The notes: a model not told the origin generated them from the letters alone. A stretch of 64,000 nt of DNA from Azonexus sp. (GCA_030691385.1 JAUYEI010000051.1:1-64000); one strand, 5' to 3'; shown: positions 38,082 through 47,849, counted from the stretch's first letter. Program-made: numbers and translations.

Positions 38082-38906
38082 ATGCGCGTTCTGATTGTTG
38101 ATGACAATGCCTCGATGCGAGACCTGCTGACCGCCCTGCTCTCCAGCCAGGGTTACACGGTGGTGGGTGCGCTGGAAGACGGCAACGGCATCATGGATGC
38201 CATCCGCAAGCTGGCGCCGGAAGTTGTCTGCCTCGACTACCAGTTGCCTGGGCGGGATGGCCTCGACATCCTGCGCGAAATCAATTCGCTGTTTCCCGAA
38301 ATCGACGTCCTCTTCATCACCGCCTCGGAAGCCCCGGGTCTCGAAGCCAAGGCCGCCGATGCCGGCGCCGCCGGTTTCCTGCGCAAACCGTTCGGTCAGA
38401 AACAGGTGATCGACGAGTTGCGCGCGGTATGCGACACGCGCAATCGCGCTTCCGAAGCGAACAACCCGGCCGGCACCGCGAAATCGCCACTGCCGCCACC
38501 CACGGCCACTGGCACCAGCGCGCCCAAAGCCTCCGGCCGGCAACAGCCAACCGCCGTCATTGTTGACGACAACAGCTCGGTCCGCCTGCTGCTCAAAGGC
38601 CTGCTCAGCGAACTGGGCCTGCAGGTCGTCGGCCAGGCAGCCAATGGCGAGGAAGCCATCCGCGCCGCCAAGAACCACCAGCCGACCGTGCTCTTTCTCG
38701 ACGTCAACATGCCCATCCTGGGCGGCCTCGAAGCGCTGCCCAGAATTATAGAGGCCAGCCCGAAAACGGCCGTGGTCATGGTCACCGGCGATACCTCGCG
38801 GACCATCGTCCAGCAGGCGGCCGGCCTCGGCGCCCGCGGCTATGTCGTCAAGCCGGTGCGCCCGGCCTATGTCGAAAATTTCCTTAAACAGCTATTCAAC
38901 ACCTGA
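38082..38906 (+). CDS. Tandem two-receiver-domain protein
   Basis: A 274-residue protein with two CheY-like receivers and no output domain. REC1 (residues 1-~120) has VLIVDDNASMRDLL and the phospho-Asp in CLDYQLPG. REC2 (~155-274) has VIVDDNSSVRLLL, LFLDVNMPILGG and a C-terminal VVKPVRP. A Pro/Ala/Thr linker joins them. It may be a phosphate relay or sink, or act by protein contact. The HDOD gene follows after 20 bp and is its likely partner. Confidence 0.88.
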   Translation: MRVLIVDDNASMRDLLTALLSSQGYTVVGALEDGNGIMDAIRKLAPEVVCLDYQLPGRDGLDILREINSLFPEIDVLFITASEAPGLEAKAADAGAAGFLRKPFGQKQVIDELRAVCDTRNRASEANNPAGTAKSPLPPPTATGTSAPKASGRQQPTAVIVDDNSSVRLLLKGLLSELGLQVVGQAANGEEAIRAAKNHQPTVLFLDVNMPILGGLEALPRIIEASPKTAVVMVTGDTSRTIVQQAAGLGARGYVVKPVRPAYVENFLKQLFNT

Positions 38907-38926
38907 ACCAAGAAAGGTTTCCGGCC

Positions 38927-39808
38927 ATGACCTTGATGATCGACTTCCCCTTCCCGGGCGCCGCCCCCTGGGTCGATCATTTCAAGACCATCGAAGTCCC
39001 GGTCCTGCGCCATACGGTGCACCAGCTCGACGAGCTGCGCGAAACGGCGGATACGATCAACACCCGCAAGCTGGCAACGGTCATTGCGCACGATCCGCTG
39101 ATGACCCTGCGCCTCTTCCAGCACATGGAGGCCAACCGCTCACGCCGGCAGTCGGCCGACATCACGACCATCGAACGCTCGCTGGTGATGATCGGCACGC
39201 AGAATTTCTACAACAGCATCCAGGATCCGCCCATCCTCGAGCAGCAGCTCAAGGGCTACCCGAAAGCCATGCTCGGCCTGCTCAAGGTCATCGCCCGCTC
39301 CCGCGTCGCCTCGCAATGGGCCCGCGACTGGGCCTTGCTGCGCCAGAACGTGAGTTTCGACGAAATCGCCATGGCCGCGCTGCTCCACGATCTGGTCGAA
39401 ATTCTCATGTGGTGCTTCGCCCCCAACCTCGCCATCCGGGCCAAGGAGCGCCTGGCCAGCGAACCGGGGCGGCGCAGCAGCCAGATCCAGCAGGAGGTTT
39501 TCGGTGCCCCACTCGATGAAATCGCCGTCGAGCTGATCAGCCACTGGGGCCTGCCGCCCCTGCTCTGTTCGCTGCTCAAGCCGGCCGATGCCGAAGTGGC
39601 CAATGTCAGGAACGTCGTGCTCGCCGTCGATCTGGCCCGGCACTCGGCCAATGGCTGGAACGACCCCGCCCTGCCCGACGATTACCGCGCCATTGAAGCC
39701 CTGCTGCACATCGGCCACAGCAATCTGCTCGAACGCATCGGTGCCCCCGAAGAGCAGGTCGAGGCAGCCCGCCAGGCCGAGGCCGAAGGCGACCCGCTGG
39801 CCTCATAG
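38927..39808 (+). CDS. HDOD-domain signalling protein
   Basis: A 293-residue protein whose central ~200 residues match an HDOD domain. These are catalytically dead relatives of HD phosphohydrolases (VLRHTVHQLDELRETADTI, KLATVIAHDPLMTLRLFQHM, MAALLHDLVEILMWCF, ISHWGLPPLLCSLL). Such proteins take part in bacterial signalling, often beside receiver proteins or c-di-GMP enzymes. It lies 20 bp after the dual-receiver gene. An HD pair survives in LLHDL, but the full metal set is not evident. Confidence 0.88.
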   Translation: MTLMIDFPFPGAAPWVDHFKTIEVPVLRHTVHQLDELRETADTINTRKLATVIAHDPLMTLRLFQHMEANRSRRQSADITTIERSLVMIGTQNFYNSIQDPPILEQQLKGYPKAMLGLLKVIARSRVASQWARDWALLRQNVSFDEIAMAALLHDLVEILMWCFAPNLAIRAKERLASEPGRRSSQIQQEVFGAPLDEIAVELISHWGLPPLLCSLLKPADAEVANVRNVVLAVDLARHSANGWNDPALPDDYRAIEALLHIGHSNLLERIGAPEEQVEAARQAEAEGDPLAS

Positions 39809-39917
39809 AAAAGGCTGCAGTCACACCCTCCCTTTCAAGGGGAGAGCCGGGGTGGGGATGGGTCACGACTCTTCGCTGCCGACAACCATCCACCTGATGA
39901 AGCTACCAAGCAACCGA

Positions 39918-39964
39918 CTAAGCCGCCAAACAACGGCGGCCAAGTCTCTGCTTATCCCAACCTC
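39918..39964. repeat. 47-bp REP-like repeat, copy 1
   Basis: CTAAGCCGCCAAACAACGGC followed by GGCCAAGTCTCTGC and TTATCCCAACCTC. The GCCGCC/GGCGGC arms form a hairpin. A second copy differing at one base lies at 57987-58033. About 60 bp upstream a CCCTTTCAAGGGGAG hairpin run is present, and a similar CCCCCTCGAAGGGGG follows the second copy. The repeat's end overlaps the stop of the minus-strand TonB receptor gene. Confidence 0.8.
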
Positions 39965-41945
39965 AAAGATCGACGTTGAGCTGGAACCAGTAGGTGCGCC
40001 CGTCCATGCGCAGCGAGTCCTGCGCCAGACCACTGGCGGGACGCCAGTCGAAGGGTGAGACCACCTCGTACTCGCGGTCGAACAGGTTGCGAATGCTGAA
40101 GGAAGCCGACAGACCATGCCACTTGCGCTCGCTCGAGAAGGTCAGGTTGGCCAGCGCCACACCATCGAGCCGGCGCCGTTCCAGCGTCAGACGGGAACCG
40201 AGGTATTGCGCTTCGAGCCCGGTGCGCAGCCTATTGTCGAACATGGGAAAGCTCAGATTGAACTTGCCCAGCACGTGCGGCGAATTGACCGCTTCGACCC
40301 CATAAACGTCCCGCGCGTTCTGCCAGGCCATGCTGCCACGCGACCGAATGCCTTTTCCCCACAGGCGCTCAAGCTCGACTTCCAGCCCCTGGGCGCGGCT
40401 GTTACCTGCGGGCACATAGTCGCCGAGCGCATCGCTATAGATCAGCAGGCCACTTCGGTCGTAGTTGTATACCGAAGCAATCAGGCGCGTGTCGCGAGTG
40501 AATTCGTGCTGCAGCGCGAATTCGGTAGCCGCCACGTATTCGGGCGCTGCCGCCGCTTCGTAATAGAAGCGTTCGTAGGCATGCGGCATGCGAAAGGCTT
40601 CGCTGTAGGAGGCTTTCAGGGTCGTCTGCATGCCTGGTTTGTAGATCACGGCCAGACGCGGGCTCCAGTTGCCCGAGAGATCGCTGGCGCCGTCGTAGCG
40701 CGCCCCGACGTTGAGCGACCAGCGCTCGTTGATACGGTACTCGTCGGTCAGGTAAAAACTGGTCGTGCGCCGCGACAGCGAATCGCTGAGCACGTCGACA
40801 ATGGCTTTTTCGGGAGACAAATACGTCCGCCGGAACTGCTGCCGGTAATCGTTGCGGAATTCAAAGCCGAAGACCATTGTGTGGTCGACAAACCAGTTGC
40901 CGACAAATTTCTGGTCGACGCCCCACCATTGGCCATGATATTCGCGCCGCTGGTATTTTTCGCCATCGCTGAAATCGGCAAATTCGCGCCATGAATCGTA
41001 GGCATAGTGGCCGGAATAGAAGCGGGACAGCGAACCCAGCGTAGAACCCAGCGTCGTCTGGTAGGCGAGATTCAGGAAAGCGTTTTCGTCGCGGACCGAA
41101 AATGGCGTATTGAAAGTCGTCGACGCGCCGGGATTGGTCGGCAGCATCTTCTTGCGGTCGACATAGCCGCCTTCGACGGTCAGGCCCTGGTAGGCGAACT
41201 TGCCGAAAACCCGCTTGTTGGTCTCGCCATCGAGGTTTTCGGCGACACCACGGTTGGTCGTCGGCGTGTCGTAGGCGGGGAAATACAGGTTGCGCCCCTT
41301 GACGTCGAGCGCCGACACCGACAGCAGCACGTCGGCCCCGTTGTCAAAACGCTTGCCGTAGGTCGCCCGCTGCTTCTGCCCGCCATGACTGGAAACCTCG
41401 CCGGACAACTGGGCGGCATTGAAATCGCGCCCTTTTTTGGTCACCACGTTGATGATGCCGAGCATGGCGTTGTTGCCGTAGGTGACCGAGCCGGTGCCCG
41501 GCACGTATTCGACGCGCTCGACCAGTTCGAGGTCGAGCAGGCCGGATTCGTCGATGTAGGCCTGGTTGAACAGGCTGTCCTGGGTCGCATAACCGTCGAT
41601 GAGCAGCATGATGCGCCCGGCGTAGTCGCCGGGTTCGCCGAAGCCGCGGCCGCCCAGGTACTGATAGCGCCGGTCGTAGGTGGTGCTCAGGCCGCGCATG
41701 CTGTTGATCACGTCGGCCAGCGTCCGGTAGCCGTAGGCGCGGATATCGGCCGCCGTGACAATGCTCACGGCCGACGGGGAAGCGCTGACCTGCTCGGCAA
41801 TTTTCGCAACCGGCACGGCCTCGCGGAGCATCAGTTGCTCCAACGGCAGTTCGGTCAGATCAAGCGCCGCTTCGGCCGGCGCCGCGCCGGCGAGAAATGA
41901 CAGGCAAAGCGCAGCATTCAACCGTTTCAGCCTGCCAAAACTCAT
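39963..41945 (-). CDS. TonB-dependent outer-membrane receptor
   Basis: A ~660-residue receptor. A signal peptide (LCLSFLAGAAPAEAA) precedes an N-terminal plug domain (SPSAVSIVTAADIRAYGYRT, MRGLSTTYDRRYQYLGGRGF, ERVEYVPGTGSVTYG, IINVVTKKG) and a 22-strand-type barrel ending WFQLNVDL. It resembles the vitamin B12/colicin-receptor branch more than siderophore receptors; the ligand is unknown. The ATG at 41945 is preferred to 41996, which would delay the signal peptide by 17 residues. The gene has no partner transporter nearby. Its stop overlaps a REP-like repeat. Confidence 0.9.
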   Translation of the reverse strand: MSFGRLKRLNAALCLSFLAGAAPAEAALDLTELPLEQLMLREAVPVAKIAEQVSASPSAVSIVTAADIRAYGYRTLADVINSMRGLSTTYDRRYQYLGGRGFGEPGDYAGRIMLLIDGYATQDSLFNQAYIDESGLLDLELVERVEYVPGTGSVTYGNNAMLGIINVVTKKGRDFNAAQLSGEVSSHGGQKQRATYGKRFDNGADVLLSVSALDVKGRNLYFPAYDTPTTNRGVAENLDGETNKRVFGKFAYQGLTVEGGYVDRKKMLPTNPGASTTFNTPFSVRDENAFLNLAYQTTLGSTLGSLSRFYSGHYAYDSWREFADFSDGEKYQRREYHGQWWGVDQKFVGNWFVDHTMVFGFEFRNDYRQQFRRTYLSPEKAIVDVLSDSLSRRTTSFYLTDEYRINERWSLNVGARYDGASDLSGNWSPRLAVIYKPGMQTTLKASYSEAFRMPHAYERFYYEAAAAPEYVAATEFALQHEFTRDTRLIASVYNYDRSGLLIYSDALGDYVPAGNSRAQGLEVELERLWGKGIRSRGSMAWQNARDVYGVEAVNSPHVLGKFNLSFPMFDNRLRTGLEAQYLGSRLTLERRRLDGVALANLTFSSERKWHGLSASFSIRNLFDREYEVVSPFDWRPASGLAQDSLRMDGRTYWFQLNVDL

Positions 41946-42175
41946 CCCGCCAATTTTCCCCGTATCGTTGCCAGCGCCTGCACATGCAAGACGCATGTCA
42001 AGGCCGGTATTTTAGCTGACTTTATCAAAAGCAAAAACCAGCAACCAGGCAAAACATTTTTGTTATTTTATTCAAATAATACAAATAAATAGGCGCATTG
42101 CATCGGCAACCCAGAACGCCTGCGGAGAACCCTCGCTGCTGCCCACCGAATGCATTTTTGGTGAATAATCAGGCC

Positions 42176-42730
42176 ATGTTGAGAATTTTCATCGCCACCG
42201 CTGCCCTGATCTCGCTGACAGCCCCGGCCAGTGCGGAAATCTACAAGTGCCGCCTGCCCAATGGCAAGACCGAGATAACCAATGCTCCCTGCCCGACGGG
42301 CAGCGGCACGGTAAGCGTGCGACCGGACGAACCTGTTTCCGAAACCTCTCGCCGGGCAGCCGAGCAGGATGTCGAGCGCATGCGCAATTACGTCGAGAAA
42401 CGCGAGGCGCTACAACGTGCCGAAGAGGCGGCGGAACGGGAGGCGCGGGTTGCCAGCCAGCGCCAGCAAAACACGGCCAGTCGCGCCCCCCGCCAATACG
42501 GCAACACCGGGGAATGCCTGCGCAACATCGAGCCCATGGTTCTGGAAGCGAGCCAGCGTGCCCAGATGGAGGCGGAATGCCGCAATTTGGTCAGCCCGCA
42601 GCCGGTTTACGCGCCCGTCGGCGTGCCCGTCTATCCGCAACGTCTCCACGTTCATCCGCAACCGGCGCCGCCACCCAAGGCCGAACCACCCAGCGCGCCG
42701 ACAATTTCGGTACAACCCCTGAAAAAATAG
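42176..42730 (+). CDS. DUF4124-domain secreted protein
   Basis: A 184-residue exported protein: signal peptide (MLRIFIATAALISLTAPASA), then a short DUF4124-type domain (EIYKCRLPNGKTEITNAPCP) common in proteobacterial periplasmic proteins. A charged helical stretch rich in E, R and A (~55-105) and a Pro-rich tail follow. No enzymatic motif. Four Cys after the signal may pair. It stands alone: ~230 bp of AT-rich upstream DNA (41946-42175) divides it from the divergent TonB receptor and probably holds both promoters. Confidence 0.8.
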   Translation: MLRIFIATAALISLTAPASAEIYKCRLPNGKTEITNAPCPTGSGTVSVRPDEPVSETSRRAAEQDVERMRNYVEKREALQRAEEAAEREARVASQRQQNTASRAPRQYGNTGECLRNIEPMVLEASQRAQMEAECRNLVSPQPVYAPVGVPVYPQRLHVHPQPAPPPKAEPPSAPTISVQPLKK

Positions 42731-42762
42731 CCGGACATATTCACGGCCAGATTTTCCCGGAG

Positions 42763-42800
42763 CCCCACGGTCAACCGGAAATTTTGCCCAATTTTGAAAT
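42763..42800 (+). repeat. 39-bp dispersed repeat upstream of the DUF1415 gene
   Basis: CCCCACGGTCAACCGGAAAT then TTTGCCCAATTTTGAAAT, with the exact 15-base core. It lies 33 bp after the DUF4124 gene and 46 bp before the DUF1415 ATG. Confidence 0.9.
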
Positions 42801-42845
42801 ACCCCGAGCGGCGTCAGCGTCGCCTTAACGCACCCAAGGTACGCC

Positions 42846-43418
42846 ATGACCGAGCTTCTCCAGTCCTACCCCGACACCGCTGCCGGCGAGGCAATCATTG
42901 CCAGCACGAAAGTCTGGCTGGAACGCGCCGTCATCGGCCTCAACCTGTGCCCCTTCGCCAAAAGCGTCTTCGTCAAGAAACAGGTCCGCTACGCCCTGAC
43001 CGCGGCCAGCACGCCCGACGAACTACTGGCCGAACTGGAACATGAACTGGCGCTGATGGTCGAAACCGATCCGGCAAAACTCGACACGACGCTGCTCATC
43101 CACCCGCTGGCGATGACCGATTTTCTCGACTTCCATTTTTTCCTCGGCGAAGTCGATGCGCTGATCCGCAACCTCGGTTACGAGGGCGTTTTCCAGATCG
43201 CCAGCCTGCACCCGCAATACGAATTTGCCGGCAGCGAGCCGGACGACATTGCCAATTTCACCAACCGCTCGCCCTACCCGACCCTGCACCTGCTCCGCGA
43301 AAGCAGCATCGACCGCGCCGTGGCGGCCTTTCCCGAGGCCGAAGCGATTTTCGAGCGCAATATCGAAACGATGGAGCGCCTCGGCCACGAGGGCTGGAAG
43401 AAGCTCTGGCTGAGCTGA
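42846..43418 (+). CDS. DUF1415-family protein
   Basis: A 190-residue protein matching DUF1415 (VIGLNLCPFAKSVFVKKQVR near residue 30; DFLDFHFFLGEVDALI; FQIASLHPQYEFAG; PYPTLHLLRESSIDRAV). The LCPFA motif is invariant in the family as I recall it, and the single Cys could be reactive. The family's function is unknown. It is common in beta- and gammaproteobacteria. It is the last core gene before the restriction island. Confidence 0.9.
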   Translation: MTELLQSYPDTAAGEAIIASTKVWLERAVIGLNLCPFAKSVFVKKQVRYALTAASTPDELLAELEHELALMVETDPAKLDTTLLIHPLAMTDFLDFHFFLGEVDALIRNLGYEGVFQIASLHPQYEFAGSEPDDIANFTNRSPYPTLHLLRESSIDRAVAAFPEAEAIFERNIETMERLGHEGWKKLWLS

Positions 43419-43810
43419 TCAAACGGCAATTTCGTGCCCTTTGTTGCTGTTCGAGAGTGCCAAGGTTCAACGGCCGGTTTCTGACTCGAGCAGTCGTACA
43501 TCGTCAAAGCTGACTGAGAACAAATCGGCCTGAGCGGTCATTGCTCCGAAGTGCTAAATAGGTCCGAAATCAGTCCATTACCTGCCGCTCAGGTCGACGG
43601 ATATTGATCCACTGAGACCGGGACGATTCAATCGTTAGCTGGACGAACGTCTAGTCCATCGAATGTCACCACCGCCTCAAATGGCGTGTTGCACTTAGAA
43701 TTACGAATTCCGCGGGGCATAGCCGCGCTGCCGCACGCAATATTCAGATTCAAGTCACTTCCACCAGCGATGGAATGGCCATTAAAGCCCGATAAAACAG
43801 GAACAACACC
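43419..43810. other. Gene-poor left edge of the restriction island
   Basis: 392 bp without a secure gene. CCTGAGCGG (43531-43539) and CCGCTCAGG (43585-43593) form an inverted repeat with a 45-base loop. On the minus strand, 43628-43799 stays open and reads like a protein tail (SGFNGHSIAGGSDLNLNIAC, MPRGIRNSK, FDGLDVRPAND), perhaps a gene cut off when the island arrived. I do not recognise it. The hsdM promoter must lie here. Confidence 0.4.
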
Positions 43811-45388
43811 ATGACCAGTAGCCAACAACGCGCCGCACTCCAACGTCAGATATGGCAAATCGCCAACGATGTACGGGGTGCTGTGGATGGCTGGGATTTC
43901 AAGCAATATGTGCTGGGCACCCTGTTCTATCGCTTTATCAGTGAGAACTTCGCTACCTATATCGAAGGCGGCGACGACAGCATCGACTATGCAAAACTGG
44001 ACGACGCGGTGATCACCCCGGAAATCAAAGACGACGCCATTAAAACCAAGGGCTACTTCATCTACCCCAGCCAGCTGTTTGCCACTATCGTCGCCAGCGC
44101 CAACACCAACGAAAGCCTGAATACTGATCTGGCCGGCATCTTTTCCGCTATTGAAAGCTCCGCCAACGGCTACCCGTCGGAGCAGGATATCAAAGGCCTG
44201 TTTGCCGATTTCGACACCACCAGCAACCGCCTTGGCAATACGGTAAAGGATAAAAATGCGCGTTTGGCCGACGTGCTCAAAGGAGTAGCCAAGCTAGAAT
44301 TCGGTGATTTTGAAGACAGCAAAATCGATCTGTTTGGCGATGCCTACGAGTTCCTCATCTCCAACTATGCCGCCACCGCCGGGAAGTCCGGTGGCGAGTT
44401 TTTCACCCCGCAGCATGTGTCCAAGCTGATTGCCCAGCTCGCCATGCACAAGCAAACTAGCGTCAACAAGATTTACGACCCGGCCTGCGGTTCCGGCTCC
44501 CTGTTGCTGCAAGCCAAAAGACAGTTTGATGATCACATCATTGAAGACGGTTTTTTCGGCCAGGAAATCAACCACACCACCTACAACCTGGCGCGGATGA
44601 ACATGTTCCTGCACAACGTCAACTACGACAAATTCGACATCCAACTGGGCAACACCCTCACCGAGCCGCATTTTGGCGATGAAAAACCCTTCGACGCCAT
44701 CGTCTCCAACCCGCCCTATTCGGTGAAATGGATAGGTAGCGACGACCCCACCCTGATCAACGACGACCGCTTTGCTCCAGCCGGCGTGCTTGCGCCCAAG
44801 TCCAAGGCCGACTTTGCCTTCGTGCTGCACGCGCTCAGCTACCTCTCCGCCAAAGGCCGCGCCGCCATCGTCTGCTTCCCCGGCATCTTCTACCGGGGCG
44901 GTGCCGAGCAGAAAATCCGCCAATACCTGGTGGATAACAACTATGTCGAAACCGTGATTTCGCTGGCGCCCAACCTGTTCTTTGGCACCACCATCGCCGT
45001 CAATATTCTGGTGCTGTCCAAGCACAAAACCGACACCCGAACCCAGTTCATCGACGCCAGCGGACTGTTCAGGAAAGAAACCAATAACAACGTCCTCACT
45101 GATAACGACGACGAGAAAAATCCCGGCCACATACAGCAAATCATGCGGGTGTTTGATAGCAAGGCGGATATTGATCACTTTGCCAAAGCAGTGAGCTTTG
45201 ATGCCATCGTTGCCAATGATTACAACCTGTCGGTCAGCAGCTACGTCGAAGCTCGCGACAACCGAGAAGTGGTAGACATTGCCCAGATCAATACCGAACT
45301 GAAAACCACGGTCGCAAAGATCGATCAGCTCCGCAAAGACATCGATGCCATCGTCGCCGAGATTGAAGGCGAGGAGCTTGAGGCATGA
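43811..45388 (+). CDS. hsdM: Type I restriction-modification DNA methyltransferase subunit
   Basis: A 525-residue N6-adenine methyltransferase subunit of a type IC (EcoR124I-like) enzyme. An N-terminal helical HsdM domain ([20 protein letters not shown]) precedes the SAM-binding motif ([14 protein letters not shown], ~residue 222) and the catalytic NPPY ([10 protein letters not shown], ~299). [19 protein letters not shown] is typical. Its stop overlaps the hsdS ATG. It is the first gene of a five-gene operon. With HsdS it protects host DNA; HsdR adds cleavage. Confidence 0.96.
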   Translation: MTSSQQRAALQRQIWQIANDVRGAVDGWDFKQYVLGTLFYRFISENFATYIEGGDDSIDYAKLDDAVITPEIKDDAIKTKGYFIYPSQLFATIVASANTNESLNTDLAGIFSAIESSANGYPSEQDIKGLFADFDTTSNRLGNTVKDKNARLADVLKGVAKLEFGDFEDSKIDLFGDAYEFLISNYAATAGKSGGEFFTPQHVSKLIAQLAMHKQTSVNKIYDPACGSGSLLLQAKRQFDDHIIEDGFFGQEINHTTYNLARMNMFLHNVNYDKFDIQLGNTLTEPHFGDEKPFDAIVSNPPYSVKWIGSDDPTLINDDRFAPAGVLAPKSKADFAFVLHALSYLSAKGRAAIVCFPGIFYRGGAEQKIRQYLVDNNYVETVISLAPNLFFGTTIAVNILVLSKHKTDTRTQFIDASGLFRKETNNNVLTDNDDEKNPGHIQQIMRVFDSKADIDHFAKAVSFDAIVANDYNLSVSSYVEARDNREVVDIAQINTELKTTVAKIDQLRKDIDAIVAEIEGEELEA

Positions 45389-46671
45389 GCAGCATGAACT
45401 TTCTAAGAAAACTGGACGGCGTCGCTGTGGAGTGGAAGACACTCGGGGAAATTGGCGAATTCGTCAGAGGAAAAAGATTTGTAAAAACGGATATTGTTTT
45501 AGAAGGAATTCCTTGCATTCATTACGGGGAGATGTATACGCATTTTGGTATTTTCGCAAAAGAATCAAGATCATTTCTTGATGCTGAATTGGCTTCAAAG
45601 TTGCGCTTTGCAAATCATGGCGACGTTATTATCGTTGCTGCAGGTGAAACTATCGAAGACATTGGCAATGGGACGGCTTGGATTGGCGAAGAGGATGTTG
45701 TAATCCACGATGCTTGTTTTGCGTACAAAAGCAAATTAAATCCAACGTATCTATCTTATTTCTTAAGAACAACAGCCTTCAAAGAGCAAATAAAAAAGTA
45801 CGTTTCTTCGGGCAAGATTTCGTCGATAAATTCGAGCGCCCTTGGTAAAGCAAGCATTCCAATCCCCTGCCCAGAAAACCCCAAAAAATCGCTTGAAATC
45901 CAAGCCGAAATTGTCCGCATTCTGAACGCATTTACCTCCCTTACAGCCGAGCTTACAGCCGAGCTTACAGCCGAGCTTAACACCCGTAAAAAACAATACA
46001 ACTATTATCGTGACCAGTTGCTGAGTTTTGAAAACAGCGATGTAGCCTGGAAGGCTTTGGGAGAAATCGGCGAATTTATTCGTGGAAAACGATTTACCAA
46101 AGCTGATTACGTCGAAGAAGGTATCAGTGTTATTCACTATGGTGAGATATACACTCGATATGGCGTTTTTACGACCCACGCGCACTCACAGGTAAGAAGC
46201 GACATGGCTGGATCACTACGCTATGCGGAACCGGGCGATGTAGTAATGGCGGGCGTTGGTGAAACTGTTGAAGAAGTTGGTAAGGCTGTGGCGTGGCTTG
46301 GCAACAAAAAAATAGCCATCCACGATGACAGCTACGCTTTTCGTCATTCAATAAACTCAAAATTTATCTCCTATGCAATGCAAACAGCAGCATTCATCGA
46401 TGAGAAGGCAAAACATGTATCTCGGGGGAAACTTAATAGATTATTAATTGACGGGATTGCCAAAGTCAGAATACCAATTCCATTCCCGAACGACGCTGAG
46501 AAATCGCTTGTAGAGCAAGCCCGCATCGTTACCATCCTCGACAAATTCGACGCGCTGACCAACTCCATCACCGAGGGCCTGCCCCGCGAAATCGAGTTGC
46601 GCCAGAAGCAATACGAGCATTACCGCGATATGCTGTTCAACTTTCCCAAACCTGAAAAGGTAGCGGCATAA
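45385..46671 (+). CDS. hsdS: Type I restriction specificity subunit
   Basis: A 428-residue DNA-recognition subunit with two target-recognition domains (residues ~10-170 and ~215-375). Each begins with a WK-LGEIGEF-RGKRF segment and is followed by a conserved helix. The central spacer carries three TAEL tetrapeptides (residues ~187-198), the element whose copy number sets the gap in EcoR124-type targets. The TRDs are visibly AT-richer than flanking genes, a sign of transfer or shuffling. The two TRDs start with near-identical sequence, pointing to internal duplication. The stop is one base before prrC. Confidence 0.95.
   Translation: MSSMNFLRKLDGVAVEWKTLGEIGEFVRGKRFVKTDIVLEGIPCIHYGEMYTHFGIFAKESRSFLDAELASKLRFANHGDVIIVAAGETIEDIGNGTAWIGEEDVVIHDACFAYKSKLNPTYLSYFLRTTAFKEQIKKYVSSGKISSINSSALGKASIPIPCPENPKKSLEIQAEIVRILNAFTSLTAELTAELTAELNTRKKQYNYYRDQLLSFENSDVAWKALGEIGEFIRGKRFTKADYVEEGISVIHYGEIYTRYGVFTTHAHSQVRSDMAGSLRYAEPGDVVMAGVGETVEEVGKAVAWLGNKKIAIHDDSYAFRHSINSKFISYAMQTAAFIDEKAKHVSRGKLNRLLIDGIAKVRIPIPFPNDAEKSLVEQARIVTILDKFDALTNSITEGLPREIELRQKQYEHYRDMLFNFPKPEKVAA
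45943..45978 (+). repeat. Three perfect 12-bp tandem repeats (TAEL) in hsdS
   Basis: ACAGCCGAGCTT is repeated three times without change, each encoding TAEL. In EcoR124I versus its EcoR124/3 variant, two versus three such units change the target spacer by one base. Confidence 0.95.
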
Positions 46672-46672
46672 C

Positions 46673-47794
46673 ATGAGCAAGACACTGAACCAGATTGCCC
46701 TGCAACTGCGAGAATCTCCGAAGAAGGTTCAGTTGATTTACGCCTTCAACGGCACGGGAAAGACGCGTCTCTCGCGCGAATTCAAGGATTTGATCGCGCC
46801 GAAGGAGGATGGTGAAGAGGTACAGCAATCCACCTTGGCACAAAAGAAGATTCTTTATTACAGTGCATTCACCGAAGACTTGTTCTATTGGGACAATGAT
46901 CTGACGCTTGACGCCGAGCCGAAGTTAATAATCCAGCCCAATTCGTTCACCAAGTGGGTTCTAGAAGAGCAGGGGCAGGACCAAAATATTACTGCCACTT
47001 TTCAGCATTACACCAACGAAAAATTAACGCCCCACTTTAGTCCGGATTTTTACAAAGTCAGCTTTTCGTTTGAGCGTGGCAATAATCAACAAGAGCCAAA
47101 CATCAAGATTTCAAAAGGCGAGGAAAATAACTTCATATGGAGTGTATTTTATTCGCTGATAGAACAAATGATTTCCGAGTTGAATATTGCGGAAGTCGAG
47201 AGTCGATCAACTGATGTGTTCAATAATCTTGAGTACGTTTTTGTTGACGATCCCGTCAGTTCTCTGGATGAAAATCATTTGATCGAGTTGGCGGTAAGTT
47301 TGTCCGCCTTGATTAAATCCTGTACATCAAATATCAAGTTCATTGTATCGACGCATAATCCGCTTTTTTATAATGTTTTGTACAGCGAGCTCGGCGCAAA
47401 ATCCGGCAGCATTCTTAAACGTAAGGAAGACGGTTCATTTGATCTTGAGGAAAAGAAGGGGGACTCCAATCAGAGTTTTTCCTACCATTTGCACTTAAGG
47501 CAAACCCTTGAGCAGGCAATTGCTGAAAATCGAGTACAAAAATACCATTTCACGCTGCTGCGTAACCTGTATGAGAAAACAGCTACTTTCCTGGGTTATC
47601 CGAGATGGTCCGAGCTATTGCCCGATGACAAACAGGCCTATCTGAACCGCGTCATCCAATTTACTAGCCATAGCACCTTATCCAATGAAGCTGTTGCAGA
47701 GCCAACGGCACAAGAAAAACAAACGGTTAAGTTTTTGTTGGACCATCTGCTTGCCAATTACGCTTACTGGCAACCGGTGTCGAACCCTGCTTGA
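46673..47794 (+). CDS. prrC: PrrC-family anticodon nuclease (ABC-ATPase RNase toxin)
   Basis: A 373-residue protein. The N-terminal ABC-type ATPase has Walker A FNGTGKTRLS (~residue 26), an ISKGEE signature-like loop, Walker B YVFVDDPVSSLDE and the switch His in FIVSTHNPLF. The C-terminal nuclease has Arg 297, Glu 301 and His 333. Their spacing (+4, +36) equals that of Arg320-Glu324-His356 in E. coli PrrC. PrrC cuts tRNA-Lys at the anticodon when phage proteins disable the host restriction enzyme. It lies between hsdS and hsdR, as in the EcoprrI locus. E. coli PrrC is ~396 residues, so this is slightly shorter. AT-rich. Confidence 0.92.
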   Translation: MSKTLNQIALQLRESPKKVQLIYAFNGTGKTRLSREFKDLIAPKEDGEEVQQSTLAQKKILYYSAFTEDLFYWDNDLTLDAEPKLIIQPNSFTKWVLEEQGQDQNITATFQHYTNEKLTPHFSPDFYKVSFSFERGNNQQEPNIKISKGEENNFIWSVFYSLIEQMISELNIAEVESRSTDVFNNLEYVFVDDPVSSLDENHLIELAVSLSALIKSCTSNIKFIVSTHNPLFYNVLYSELGAKSGSILKRKEDGSFDLEEKKGDSNQSFSYHLHLRQTLEQAIAENRVQKYHFTLLRNLYEKTATFLGYPRWSELLPDDKQAYLNRVIQFTSHSTLSNEAVAEPTAQEKQTVKFLLDHLLANYAYWQPVSNPA

Positions 47795-47849
47795 TTGTCC
47801 CAAGAAAAATGCCACGTACCCTACTGGCATGATGGATACGGAGAAAGCC

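Noticed and set aside
43531-43593. Possible integron attC site at the island border
   Set aside because: The CCTGAGCGG/CCGCTCAGG pair has no matching core GTTRRRY and RYYYAAC boxes at the right places, and no integrase is present.
45943-45978. Minisatellite or CRISPR-like array
   Set aside because: Only three in-frame 12-bp units with no spacers; they are the known TAEL spacer type of HsdS.
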